NCBI RefSeq assembly: GCF_017094465.1
Contig: NZ_CP064791.1
Span: forward strand, 2,604,001-2,668,000
Direction of reading: 5' to 3'
Length of the DNA stretch: 64,000 nucleotides
From: Halapricum desulfuricans
GTDB lineage: Archaea > Halobacteriota > Halobacteria > Halobacteriales > Haloarculaceae
Both the position numbers and the translations under genes were made by a program. The notes beneath the pieces are model-generated. The model worked only from the letters and a program-made list of their open reading frames with translations. It ran no database searches and was not told the origin of the DNA. Below are positions 8,889-16,825 of the stretch, one piece after another (the stretch's first letter is position 1; each line of letters opens with the position of its first letter).

Positions 8889-11141
8889 ATGTCAGACAGT
8901 TCTGATGTGGACTCCCCTCATGAACGCTTTCAAATCGGCGGTGAGAGCGGGGAAAACGTCTACGAGACGATCTTTTGCGAAATCGAGGACGCGGTCTTTC
9001 TGATCGATGTCGAACAAACTGACGGCGACTATACGTTTACGTTCCAACGGAACAACGCGTCCCACCAGGAACAGACCGGCATTTCCGAAGACGAAATGCG
9101 CGGACAGACGCCGACTGAACTGCTCGGTGAGGAACAGGGCGCAGAGGTTTCGGCGCGCTATCGCCGGTGTGTCGAACAGGGAGAAACAATCGAGTACGAA
9201 GAGACGCTGGATCTTCCCGGCGGGACAAGACACTGGCAGACGAAGCTCACTCCGATCATCGAAGACGGAGACGTGAGCGGGATCGTCGGGGTCGCCCGTG
9301 ACGTGACGGAACGAAAGGAACAACAGCGGGAACTTCGGCAAACGCATCGGCGGTTCGAGACGGTACTTGATACGATGTCTGCGGCAGTGTTCTTGAAGGA
9401 CACCGACAGCCAGTATATCCTGATGAACCAGGCGTGTCGCGAACTGCTCGATGTGGAAGATCAGGACATTATCGGCCTGACTGACGAGGAACTCTTCCCC
9501 GCGGACACCGCTGAAAGGGCTCGATCAGACGACCGACACGTCATCGAGACTGGTGAGATGACCGAGGTAGAAGAGGTAATCCAGGGAGCCGAGGAAGACT
9601 CCGTCCGACTCACGCGGAAATCGCCAGTCTATGATGAGAACGGCGAGGTAACGGCTGTCTGTGGTGTTTCGACCGATATCACAGACCAGAAGCAACGAGA
9701 ACAGGAACTCGAAGCGACGAAACAGCGTCTGTCACTTGCTCTCACCGGAACGGATACCGGCGTCTGGGAATGGGACCTCGATACTGACGAAGTTGTCTGG
9801 ACTGAGTCGATGGAGCGCCTGTTTGGAGTCGAGTCCGGCACGTTCGACGGAACCTACGAGGCGTTCACCGAGTACGTTCATCCGAACGACATCCCGGCAG
9901 TCGAAAAAGCGATCGAACAGACAGTTTCGACGGGGGAACCGCTCCAAGTTGAGTACCGAATCCAGAGTGGAGCCGACGAAAAACTGTGGGGAGAGGCACG
10001 CGCCGAACTCGTCGAAGACGACGACGGCTCCCGACGTATCGTCGGAATCGTGACCGATATCACCGACCGGAAAAGGGACGAACAGGCGCTCCAGGCGGCA
10101 CGCCGGAACCTCCGGAAAGTCATCGACCTGGTGCCGGACCTGATCTTCGCGAAGAATCGCGAGGGAGAGTATCTGTTGGCCAACGAAGCGACGGCCAAGG
10201 CCTACGGGCTGACTCCGGCGGACGTTGAGAGCAAGCGCGAGGTCGAGATTCTGCCCGGGGCAAACGATTCCGACGAGTTCCGAGAGGACGACATCGACGT
10301 GATTGAGTCGGGAGAACCAAAAGAGATACCCGAGGAGACGCTGACGACTGCCGACGGCGAAGTACGCGTCTTTCAGACGACGAAGATCCCGTATCAGGTC
10401 CCGGGGAGTGGCGACGACGCAATGCTGGGCTACGCGCGTGACATAACCGACCTCAAGGCGTACGAACAGACACTGGAGGAACAGCGAGACACGCTCGAAC
10501 TCCTCAACAAGGTGATGCGACACGACATCCGGAACAAGTTGACAGTGATGGTGTCTTACACCGAGTTACTCCAGGAGTCGCTTACAGACGAGACAGATCG
10601 AGAGTACGCCCGCCGGGTGCTCAACGCGGGTCAGGAGGTAGTGGAAATCTCGGAGATGGCCGAGGACGTCACGGACGTGTTGCTCCGGGCCGACGTGGAC
10701 CGGTCTCCGGTGGAGTTGCGGCCCGTACTCGAAAGACAGATCGAGCAGATCCGGTCGGATCACGAGCGTGCGACGGTCGCCGTCGAGGGGACGATTCCTG
10801 ACGTGGCAGTACTGGCAGACGATATGCTGGAAGTGGTGTTTCGGAACATCCTGACGAACGCGATCTTCCACAACGACAAAGACATCCCCGAGATCACGGT
10901 ATCTGGACACCTCAGCGAGGGCACGGTTCGAATACGCATCGCGGACAACGGTCCGGGAATCGCCGACGATCACAAGGAACAGATCTTCGCCGAGGGCGAG
11001 CAGGGCCTCGACAGCACGGGGACGGGGCTCGGACTCTATCTCGTCAAGACCCTCGTAGACCAGTATGACGGTGCGGTTCGGGTCGAGGACAACGAACCGG
11101 AGGGTAGCGTGTTCGTCGTGGTACTGCCGACAGTCGAGTGA
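8889..11141 (+). CDS. Multi-PAS sensor histidine kinase
   Basis: The 750-residue soluble kinase carries four successive PAS/PAC units (about residues 20-150, 155-280, 285-405 and 410-535), each ending in a DxTxRK/DxTDxK-type PAC tail (RDVTERKEQ, TDITDQKQR, TDITDRKRD, RDITDLKAY). HisKA with VMRHDIRNKL and a HATPase_c domain with FRNILTNAIFHND, ADNGPGIADDH and STGTGLGLYLVK follow. There are no membrane segments, so it senses an intracellular cue such as redox state or a small ligand. It follows the lipoprotein gene by 71 bases and has no adjacent receiver; the bare regulator at 6104-6478 is a possible target. Confidence 0.88.
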   Translation: MSDSSDVDSPHERFQIGGESGENVYETIFCEIEDAVFLIDVEQTDGDYTFTFQRNNASHQEQTGISEDEMRGQTPTELLGEEQGAEVSARYRRCVEQGETIEYEETLDLPGGTRHWQTKLTPIIEDGDVSGIVGVARDVTERKEQQRELRQTHRRFETVLDTMSAAVFLKDTDSQYILMNQACRELLDVEDQDIIGLTDEELFPADTAERARSDDRHVIETGEMTEVEEVIQGAEEDSVRLTRKSPVYDENGEVTAVCGVSTDITDQKQREQELEATKQRLSLALTGTDTGVWEWDLDTDEVVWTESMERLFGVESGTFDGTYEAFTEYVHPNDIPAVEKAIEQTVSTGEPLQVEYRIQSGADEKLWGEARAELVEDDDGSRRIVGIVTDITDRKRDEQALQAARRNLRKVIDLVPDLIFAKNREGEYLLANEATAKAYGLTPADVESKREVEILPGANDSDEFREDDIDVIESGEPKEIPEETLTTADGEVRVFQTTKIPYQVPGSGDDAMLGYARDITDLKAYEQTLEEQRDTLELLNKVMRHDIRNKLTVMVSYTELLQESLTDETDREYARRVLNAGQEVVEISEMAEDVTDVLLRADVDRSPVELRPVLERQIEQIRSDHERATVAVEGTIPDVAVLADDMLEVVFRNILTNAIFHNDKDIPEITVSGHLSEGTVRIRIADNGPGIADDHKEQIFAEGEQGLDSTGTGLGLYLVKTLVDQYDGAVRVEDNEPEGSVFVVVLPTVE

Positions 11142-11213
11142 GCGATATCCCAAGACAGTGACAGATGGTGGGGATAATCACCGCGTCACGCCGTATTCGA
11201 CACGATTAATTTT

Positions 11214-11233
11214 GTTTCAATAGTTTTTGAAAC
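11214..11233. promoter_or_regulatory. Palindrome in the permease promoter, candidate ArsR operator
   Basis: The perfect inverted repeat GTTTCAA-TAGTTT-TTGAAAC lies just upstream of a TATA-like GCTATATGTG (about 11239-11248) and 55-75 bases before the GTG start of the permease. The operon encodes its own ArsR-family repressor, so this AT-rich palindrome is the best operator candidate. Function is inferred. Confidence 0.5.
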
Positions 11234-11287
11234 CGGTAGCTATATGTGAGGCTGCGTTTTAGATTGATTTGAAATGGTGGTCGTACC

Positions 11288-12454
11288 GTGACACCAGTCG
11301 ACGTGCTCGTGCCGGTGATCCGGGCCGGAATCGACGAAACGCTGTCGTACCTGACGCTACACGTCATCACGTGCCTAGTGCCGGCGTTTTTCATCGCGGG
11401 GGGCATCTCCGCGGTGTTGTCGGATCGGTTCATCAAGAAGTACCTCAGCGGCGACGCACCCAAACTCCAGGCGTACTCGCTGGCGTCGGTGTCAGGGATC
11501 GCGCTGGCGGTGTGTAGCTGTACGATACTGCCGATGTTCGCCGGCCTCTACAAGAAGGGCGCGGGGATCGGCCCCGCGACAGCCTTTCTGTTCTCGGGCC
11601 CGGCGATCAACGTCCTGGCGATCGTGTTCACCGCCCGCGTGCTCGGGCTGCCGCTCGGGGGCGCACGAGCGTTCTTCGCGATCGTGATGGCTGCCGGGAT
11701 CGGCCTGACGATGGCCTTCGCGTTCGGCACCAGCGACGACAGCGAGAGCCCCGAGGGACAGACCGTCGCCACCGACGGGGGCCAGGTCGTTGCCGAACGC
11801 GATCGACCTCTCTGGGTGACGGGCGGCTTTTTCGGCAGTCAGGTCGCGATCTTGCTGATCGCGGCGACCGGTCTGCTCTCCTGGGCAGTCAAGGCTCCGC
11901 TGCTCGCGCCGTGGTTCGCGCTGCTGGGGTACCTGCTGTACACGCAGTTCGACCGCGACGTGATCGACGAGTGGCTCCAGGAGACGTGGTTCTTCACGAA
12001 GGCGATCTTCCCGCTGTTGATCGCCGGGACGTTCGTCATCGGCATCATCGGCGCGATCGCCGCCATGGCTCAGGGAATGGGGCCGCTGGAGACGGTGACC
12101 ACCGACGCTGGCGAGACCTTCACGGCCCACCAGGTCGCGCCCGGGTTGCTGACCCAGGGCATCTTCGGCGAGACGACGCTGCTATCCTCCGGTCTGGCGT
12201 CGGTCATCGGCGCGGTGCTGTACATGCCGACGCTGCTGGAAGTGCCCATCATCGGGTCGCTGTTCGGCTACACCAACGGCCTGATGGCCGACGGTCCCGC
12301 GCTGGCGCTACTGCTGGCCGGTCCGTCGCTGTCGCTGCCGAACATGCTCGTCATCTGGAAGACCATCGGCACCAAGCGGACGGCCCTGTATATCAGCCTC
12401 GTGGCAGTGTCTGCGACCGTCGCAGGGCTGATCTGGGGGCTGCTGATCGTCTGA
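11288..12454 (+). CDS. COG0701 (DUF318/ArsP-type) membrane permease
   Basis: The 388-residue integral membrane protein has about eight to ten hydrophobic segments in two halves split by an acidic loop (about residues 150-180). The first half holds the hallmark AVCSCTILPMFAGLY with a Cys-Ser-Cys, then FLFSGPAINVLAI; the second half repeats a similar block (GLLTQGIFGETTLLSSGLAS, LLAGPSLSLPNMLVI). Relatives include ArsP and YraQ, exporters or carriers of organoarsenicals, metals or thiols. The start is a GTG, as the nearby ATG is out of frame. It is the first gene of an operon with a mini-thioredoxin and an ArsR regulator, which supports a role in metal(loid) resistance. The substrate is not known. 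Confidence 0.82.
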   Translation: MTPVDVLVPVIRAGIDETLSYLTLHVITCLVPAFFIAGGISAVLSDRFIKKYLSGDAPKLQAYSLASVSGIALAVCSCTILPMFAGLYKKGAGIGPATAFLFSGPAINVLAIVFTARVLGLPLGGARAFFAIVMAAGIGLTMAFAFGTSDDSESPEGQTVATDGGQVVAERDRPLWVTGGFFGSQVAILLIAATGLLSWAVKAPLLAPWFALLGYLLYTQFDRDVIDEWLQETWFFTKAIFPLLIAGTFVIGIIGAIAAMAQGMGPLETVTTDAGETFTAHQVAPGLLTQGIFGETTLLSSGLASVIGAVLYMPTLLEVPIIGSLFGYTNGLMADGPALALLLAGPSLSLPNMLVIWKTIGTKRTALYISLVAVSATVAGLIWGLLIV

Positions 12455-12497
12455 CGTATCGACGCACGACCAACTCACACCACACACAACACAACCT

Positions 12498-12740
12498 ATG
12501 AAAATCGAAGTCATCGGACCTGGCTGCGCCAGGTGCAAAAAGACCGCACAGAACGTCAACAAAGCGCTCGAGCAACTCGACGGCAGCGCCGACGCGACCG
12601 TCGAGAAGGTCGAAGCACAGATGGAGATCATCGATCGCGGCGTGATGCACACGCCCGCCGTCGCCGTCGACGGTGACATCGCCGTCGAAGGCGATATTCC
12701 CGACGTCGACCAGCTAGTCGACCTGTTCGAGACGGCCTAG
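12498..12740 (+). CDS. Small redox-active disulfide protein (mini-thioredoxin)
   Basis: The 80-residue protein matches the small thioredoxin-like family (redox-active disulfide protein 2): MKIEVIGPGCARCKK gives a CxxC at residues 10-13, followed by the cis-Pro loop HTPAVAVDG. It could donate electrons or hand a metal(loid) thiolate to the permease encoded 43 bases upstream; this trio (permease, mini-thioredoxin, ArsR) is common in archaea and bacteria. It is cytosolic and has no signal peptide. Confidence 0.88.
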   Translation: MKIEVIGPGCARCKKTAQNVNKALEQLDGSADATVEKVEAQMEIIDRGVMHTPAVAVDGDIAVEGDIPDVDQLVDLFETA

Positions 12741-12808
12741 GGCGATCGCTTCGGCTGGCCGGATGCACACACTGATTTGTGTGCCGGCCCTATCGTCAGC
12801 CAACAACG

Positions 12809-13144
12809 ATGTCCTCACAATCGGACGACTACCGGGTCTCGCCCGAGACAATGTCGGATCTGGAGTCGATGACCGCGACGTGCAGCGTCGAGAGCGCTCG
12901 CGACATCTTCCAGGCACTCTCGGACGACCGCCGGCTGCTGATCATGCGGCTGCTCGGCGAGTCGGAGCTCTGCGTCTGTGACCTGGTCGAGTTGTTCGAC
13001 ATCGAGTACTCGAAGCTCTCCTATCACCTCAAGAAACTCAAGGAGGCGGATCTCGTCGAAGCGGATCGAGATGGCAACTACGTGACCTACCGGCCGACCG
13101 AGCGCGGCGAGGACGTCATCGAGATCGTCCGGAGTATGTGCTGA
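12809..13144 (+). CDS. ArsR-family winged-helix metalloregulator
   Basis: This 111-residue protein has a winged helix. The motif ELCVCDLVELF is the alpha-3 metal(loid)-binding CVC site of ArsR/SmtB repressors, followed by recognition helix SKLSYHLKKLKEADLV and a wing with DGNYVTYRPT. Additional cysteines (ATC near residue 24 and the C-terminal MC) could complete a three-coordinate As/Sb site. The ATG at 12809 is used because the protein-like part begins there. It probably represses the permease operon through the palindrome at 11214-11233. Confidence 0.88.
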   Translation: MSSQSDDYRVSPETMSDLESMTATCSVESARDIFQALSDDRRLLIMRLLGESELCVCDLVELFDIEYSKLSYHLKKLKEADLVEADRDGNYVTYRPTERGEDVIEIVRSMC

Positions 13145-13256
13145 CGCTCTGGCCGGCGAATATTCCTGGATCGCTCGATTCTGGAATGTGTGCTAGTTAG
13201 TGCCACGCCGATTCGGGACCGACACGACCATGTCAGCGGCGCGAGCACGGTGGGAT

Positions 13257-13847
13257 ATGTACGTCGGACGATTCGTCGTCGTCGGCCCGGAGGTTGGCGC
13301 CTACCGCGTTTCATCGCGATCGTTTCCTAACCGCCAGGCGATCACTCGCAACGGGACCGTCACGATCGAACCCACGCCGGACGCCCCGCCGTCGGACAAC
13401 CCCTACATCTCCTACAACGGGCTGCGCGTGACCGACCGAGGTGCGGTCGTCGGCAACGGCAGTCACGTCGATCCCATCGCCGAGAAACTCGAGCTGGGCT
13501 ACCCCGCTCGGGACGCGCTCGCAGAACCGCTGCTGGCGCTGGACTTCGAGAAAGACGACTACGACACGCCCCGAGTCGCGGGCATCATCGGCCTGGAGGA
13601 CGATCCCACAGTCGAAAGCGCCGTGATCGGAACGGTCCGGCGAGACGCGTTGCTCGTCGAGGAAGTCACCGAGCCGACCATAGTTGCGACCTACGAGAAA
13701 GACAGTCCCGAGCCGTTCGCCTTCGAGGCGAGCGACGCCGCCGAGGCCGCTCGCGAAGCGTACGATCTGGAGTTCGAGCACGCCGTCTGTGCCGCTGGTG
13801 TCGCCGTCGACGGCGACGGCTTCGAGACGGCGATCGTCAACGAATAG
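13257..13847 (+). CDS. purO: Archaeal IMP cyclohydrolase PurO
   Basis: The 196-residue protein catalyses the last step of purine synthesis, ring closure of FAICAR to IMP. It begins [10 protein letters not shown] and holds [12 protein letters not shown] and [10 protein letters not shown], hallmarks of the archaeal PurO family, which is unrelated to bacterial PurH. Length is normal for the family. Two upstream in-frame ATGs (13200, 13230) exist, but homology starts at MYVGR. It converges with the RFC-like gene. Confidence 0.92.
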   Translation: MYVGRFVVVGPEVGAYRVSSRSFPNRQAITRNGTVTIEPTPDAPPSDNPYISYNGLRVTDRGAVVGNGSHVDPIAEKLELGYPARDALAEPLLALDFEKDDYDTPRVAGIIGLEDDPTVESAVIGTVRRDALLVEEVTEPTIVATYEKDSPEPFAFEASDAAEAAREAYDLEFEHAVCAAGVAVDGDGFETAIVNE

Positions 13848-13860
13848 AGCAGATCCGGTG

Positions 13861-14871
13861 TCAGACACGCGTTTCCGCCGGCAGCGACGCCAAGAAATGT
13901 GAAAGGTGCAGGCGTTCGTCAGTCCCCTCAACCAGGTCGAAGTCGATCTCGCCGGCGAGCTGGTGGACCCGGGCGAGTTGCCGCCCGGTGTAACGCGATC
14001 GGGCAGTTCTGAGGATCGCCTCCATGAGTTCCGCACCGCTGTACCCTTCATCGACCAGCAGGTCGTCGAGCGCCGAGCGCGCGTCGTCGAACCGCCCCTC
14101 TTCGGCAGCGACGAGCATCGCCTCGACGTCGTCATCGGCCTCGATATCGCCCAGCACCTCGTATGCGGTATTCATGGTAATCTCGCCCTCGGCTTCGGCG
14201 GTCGTCTGGGCGCTCAGCACGGCCGTCCGGATGTCACCGTTCGCGTAGCCCGCGACGTACTCCAGGCCCTCCGCGTCGTAGGAAACGCCCTCAGCATCGA
14301 CGATCCGTTCGAGGACCGAGACGAGTTCTCCGTGAGTCGGCGCACGCACCGGGATCGGGAAGCACCGCGATCGGATCGGCGCGATCAGCGCGCTCGGCTG
14401 GCGCGTCGCGATGACGAACTGCGTGGCCTCGTAGTACTGCTCCATAACCCGACGCAGCGCCTGCTGGAAGTCCTCACGCATCGCCTCGGCGTTGTCCAGC
14501 AGGATCGTCTTGTAGTCCCCGCCCATCGGCGTGTAACTGGCCGATTCCTTGAGGACGTAGTTGATCATCTCCCGCTTGGGGAGGCCGCTTTTCCCCTGCA
14601 GGAACGACCGGAATCGGGGATCGTTTTTGATCTCCGTCTTCGAGCGATCGAAGAAGTCGGCGACGTTGAGTTCGATGAAGTCGTTCTCGACGTCCGCGTG
14701 AACGTCTGCGGCAAGTGCTCGAACGGCCGCGGTCTTGCCGGCCCCTTTCGGCCCGTGAACGAAGAGGTTCATCGGCTCCTCGCGAGCGCGTCCCAGGCGC
14801 TCGCGCACCGTCTCCTGGGGCAAGTCCTCGATCGCCGGCGCGTGCGTCGCGGTCCACAGCGGCCCGTCCAT
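13861..14871 (-). CDS. Replication factor C small-subunit paralogue (AAA+ ATPase)
   Basis: The 336-residue AAA+ protein resembles clamp-loader small subunits. It has Walker A GPKGAGKTAA (about 40-48), the arginine-finger SRC motif IRSRCFPIPV, and a C-terminal RFC-type helical region. Walker B is ILLDNAEAM, where the canonical RFC small subunit has LDEAD, so the second acidic residue is Asn. Such divergent second small subunits are known in haloarchaea and may serve as a regulatory or non-hydrolysing position in the loader. The start MDGPLWTATHAP is preceded by a TATA-like GATACTTC about 30 bases upstream. Confidence 0.82.
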   Translation of the reverse strand: MDGPLWTATHAPAIEDLPQETVRERLGRAREEPMNLFVHGPKGAGKTAAVRALAADVHADVENDFIELNVADFFDRSKTEIKNDPRFRSFLQGKSGLPKREMINYVLKESASYTPMGGDYKTILLDNAEAMREDFQQALRRVMEQYYEATQFVIATRQPSALIAPIRSRCFPIPVRAPTHGELVSVLERIVDAEGVSYDAEGLEYVAGYANGDIRTAVLSAQTTAEAEGEITMNTAYEVLGDIEADDDVEAMLVAAEEGRFDDARSALDDLLVDEGYSGAELMEAILRTARSRYTGRQLARVHQLAGEIDFDLVEGTDERLHLSHFLASLPAETRV

Positions 14872-15485
14872 CGGGCCGTGGTACGCGGGCGGCGTTGAAG
14901 TATCCTGCGAGCGACGGCCACTGCGGGTGTCGGAGTTCTATATATCGAAACGCAATTTATTCGAGGCGATCGGAGGGCCACATCTGCCGGACGACGGGAC
15001 ACCAGTACCCCGATTCTACGGGAATGCCGACTGCTCCGGGCTACCTAACATCGACCGGAGATGAGAGCGGCGAATCGTTCCGACAGCCCGGGCGCGTCAG
15101 AGAGGGTGCAAGTCGGTCGTTGTAGATCTGCCTGAGCCCCAACGTCCGTTCGTCGTTCACGACCGCAGTTGCAGTCAACTGCACAGTGCCCTATCGGCTA
15201 GTCAGCCCATCCGTGGCTCGCAGTCCAAGCCGGAATGACATCCCGGCCGGTTGGTCGCGACGATAGCGCGTCACTCGACGAGTCTCGCGCGGGATGCAGC
15301 TGCCGGAGCGGAGATCGACAGGCGAGAGAGGAATCACACCCAACAGCGAGCAGTCGCCATCGAACCACCTAATAAATCATATCCCGATATATAGAACTGG
15401 TCGGTGCCGAGATCTGGGCCGACCCACCGCCGTTAGCTTTAATCATCATGGACTATAATTATAAAACGTCAACGGACCACGTGCG
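14872..15485. other. Long intergenic stretch without a recognisable gene
   Basis: No open frame here has convincing haloarchaeal codon use or a family match. It contains two AT-rich TATA-like patches (about 14938-14960 and 15370-15395) and short inverted repeats, e.g. around GCAGTTGCAGTCAACTGC near 15162-15179. A small unannotated RNA cannot be excluded, but RNase P, SRP and tRNA patterns were not seen. Confidence 0.5.
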
Positions 15486-15758
15486 ATGATGTTCCAGGGA
15501 CCGACGTTAACCGTGGTCGTGGACGTTCTGACCCGCGCAGTCGTCGCGGGGAGCGGCGTCGTCGGCACCGCGGCACTGTTGTTGTTCGTACCGGTACACG
15601 TGCTCCGATTGCTGATCGCGGTAGTGCTCGTTGGCGCTGTCGCACTCGCGTTCGTCCTGCTGCAGTCGGTGTTGATCACGTTGTTCGGGCTCGCTGTGCT
15701 CGTCACGCTGGCGTCGCTGCCAGTCTCACGAGGACAGGGCCAGGCCGGTGCTCACTGA
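15486..15758 (+). CDS. Small two-helix membrane protein, unknown
   Basis: The 90-residue product is almost wholly hydrophobic with two long membrane helices (about residues 10-45 and 48-80) and a short polar tail. An AT-rich stretch with TATAATTATAAAA lies about 25 bases before the ATG, which supports a real leaderless gene. No family is recognised. It sits next to the copper module, but nothing in its sequence (no Cys, Met or His clusters) ties it to copper. Confidence 0.55.
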   Translation: MMFQGPTLTVVVDVLTRAVVAGSGVVGTAALLLFVPVHVLRLLIAVVLVGAVALAFVLLQSVLITLFGLAVLVTLASLPVSRGQGQAGAH

Positions 15759-15827
15759 TATTGACGGCTGGGACGAAGGAGAATTCGACGCTCGTTGATC
15801 AAACAGTCAAATATTCGCAAGCGGGAG

Positions 15828-16025
15828 CTAGGCGGCGGCGTCGTAGCCGGCGTCCTCGACAGCGGCGACCAGTTCAGCAGTATCGGCCGAGCCGTCGATC
15901 TCGGCGACGTCGGCCTCGTGATCAGCCGACGCCGAACTGACGCCATCGACGCCTTCGAGCGCCTCGACGACGGCCTGTTCGCAGTGTTCACAGCTCATGC
16001 CCTCGACGGTGAGTGTCAGACTCAT
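15828..16025 (-). CDS. copZ: Copper chaperone CopZ (HMA domain)
   Basis: The 65-residue single heavy-metal-associated domain has the ligand motif GMSCEHCEQAV (CxxC) and the typical C-terminal DAGYDA. It carries Cu(I) to the ATPase CopA in the cytosol. It is divergent from the Lrp-TRASH regulator; the 128-base region between has a TATA-like AAGTATACC for this gene about 25 bases upstream. Confidence 0.93.
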   Translation of the reverse strand: MSLTLTVEGMSCEHCEQAVVEALEGVDGVSSASADHEADVAEIDGSADTAELVAAVEDAGYDAAA

Positions 16026-16153
16026 TGCGTCCGTACGTAGGGGCTGGTATACTTTTTCGGTTTCTCCTTCGATCCGAAAGCGTTAGAGATCCCAGACTTG
16101 TGAATCGAAGGGGCTGCCAACGGATACTAGTACCCACCGACCGAACGAACGGT

Positions 16154-16735
16154 ATGCGCGACCTGGACGAGACGGACCTACGGATTCTGTCGTTACTCGC
16201 GGAGAACGCCCGTCGACCGTACAGCGAGATCGGCGAGGAAGTCGGCCTGTCCGGGCCGGCCGTCTCCGATCGCGTCACGCGACTGCAGGAGGCGGGGATC
16301 ATCCGGAACTTCACGATCGACGTGGATCGCTCGGAATTGCGCGCCGGCGTCCCGGTGTTGATCCGAGTGCAGACGGGGGCGATCGACCAACTTCGGGAAC
16401 GGCTTCGGGAGGCCGACCCGGTCGAACACGTGTTCGTCACCGCCGAGGGTGGAGTTCAGTTTTACGCCCGTGCCGAGGCACGGAACGTCCGAACGTGGGT
16501 CGAATCGCTGCTGGATGGTATCGACGCCACCTACAGCGTCACCCTGGTTGAGCAAGCCGAGTGGACGCCGTCGATCGAAGGACTGGAGTTCGCACTCACC
16601 TGTGCGGAGTGCGGGAATACGGTCGATACAGAGGGGGAGACGACTCGGATCGACGGGGACGTCTATCACTTCTGTTGTCCGTCCTGTCTGGACCGTTTCG
16701 AGAGTCGGTACCGGCAGTTCGAAGAGAGCGCATAG
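16154..16735 (+). CDS. Lrp/AsnC-type regulator with C-terminal TRASH metal domain
   Basis: The 193-residue protein has an AsnC winged helix (LDETDLRILSLLAENARR, recognition helix SGPAVSDRVTRLQ), an Lrp-like middle region and a C-terminal TRASH zinc-ribbon-like domain. The latter has CAECG, then YHFCCPSCLDRF (about residues 157-182), proposed to sense copper. Haloarchaeal proteins of this make-up (VNG1179C of Halobacterium) control copper-efflux genes. The ATG at 16154 is chosen since homology begins at MRDLDETDLRIL. The placement between copZ and copA supports copper control of both. Confidence 0.88.
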   Translation: MRDLDETDLRILSLLAENARRPYSEIGEEVGLSGPAVSDRVTRLQEAGIIRNFTIDVDRSELRAGVPVLIRVQTGAIDQLRERLREADPVEHVFVTAEGGVQFYARAEARNVRTWVESLLDGIDATYSVTLVEQAEWTPSIEGLEFALTCAECGNTVDTEGETTRIDGDVYHFCCPSCLDRFESRYRQFEESA

Positions 16736-16825
16736 CTGCTTTGGGATCGAAAGTAATCCGGCCTGTGAAGCGTGGTCTCGAAGCAGCAAACTGCCTAAGC
16801 GGGGAGGACGTATATTGAGATAGCA

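Noticed and set aside
14715-15125. A 136-codon rightward frame in the gap after the RFC-like gene
   Set aside because: Its first half is antisense to the RFC-like gene and the rest has neither haloarchaeal amino-acid bias nor a promoter in the right place.
15130-15400. Possible structured RNA (RNase P or SRP-like) in the long gap
   Set aside because: Short palindromes are present, but the conserved sequence blocks of RNase P RNA and the SRP Alu/S-domain tetraloops were not found.
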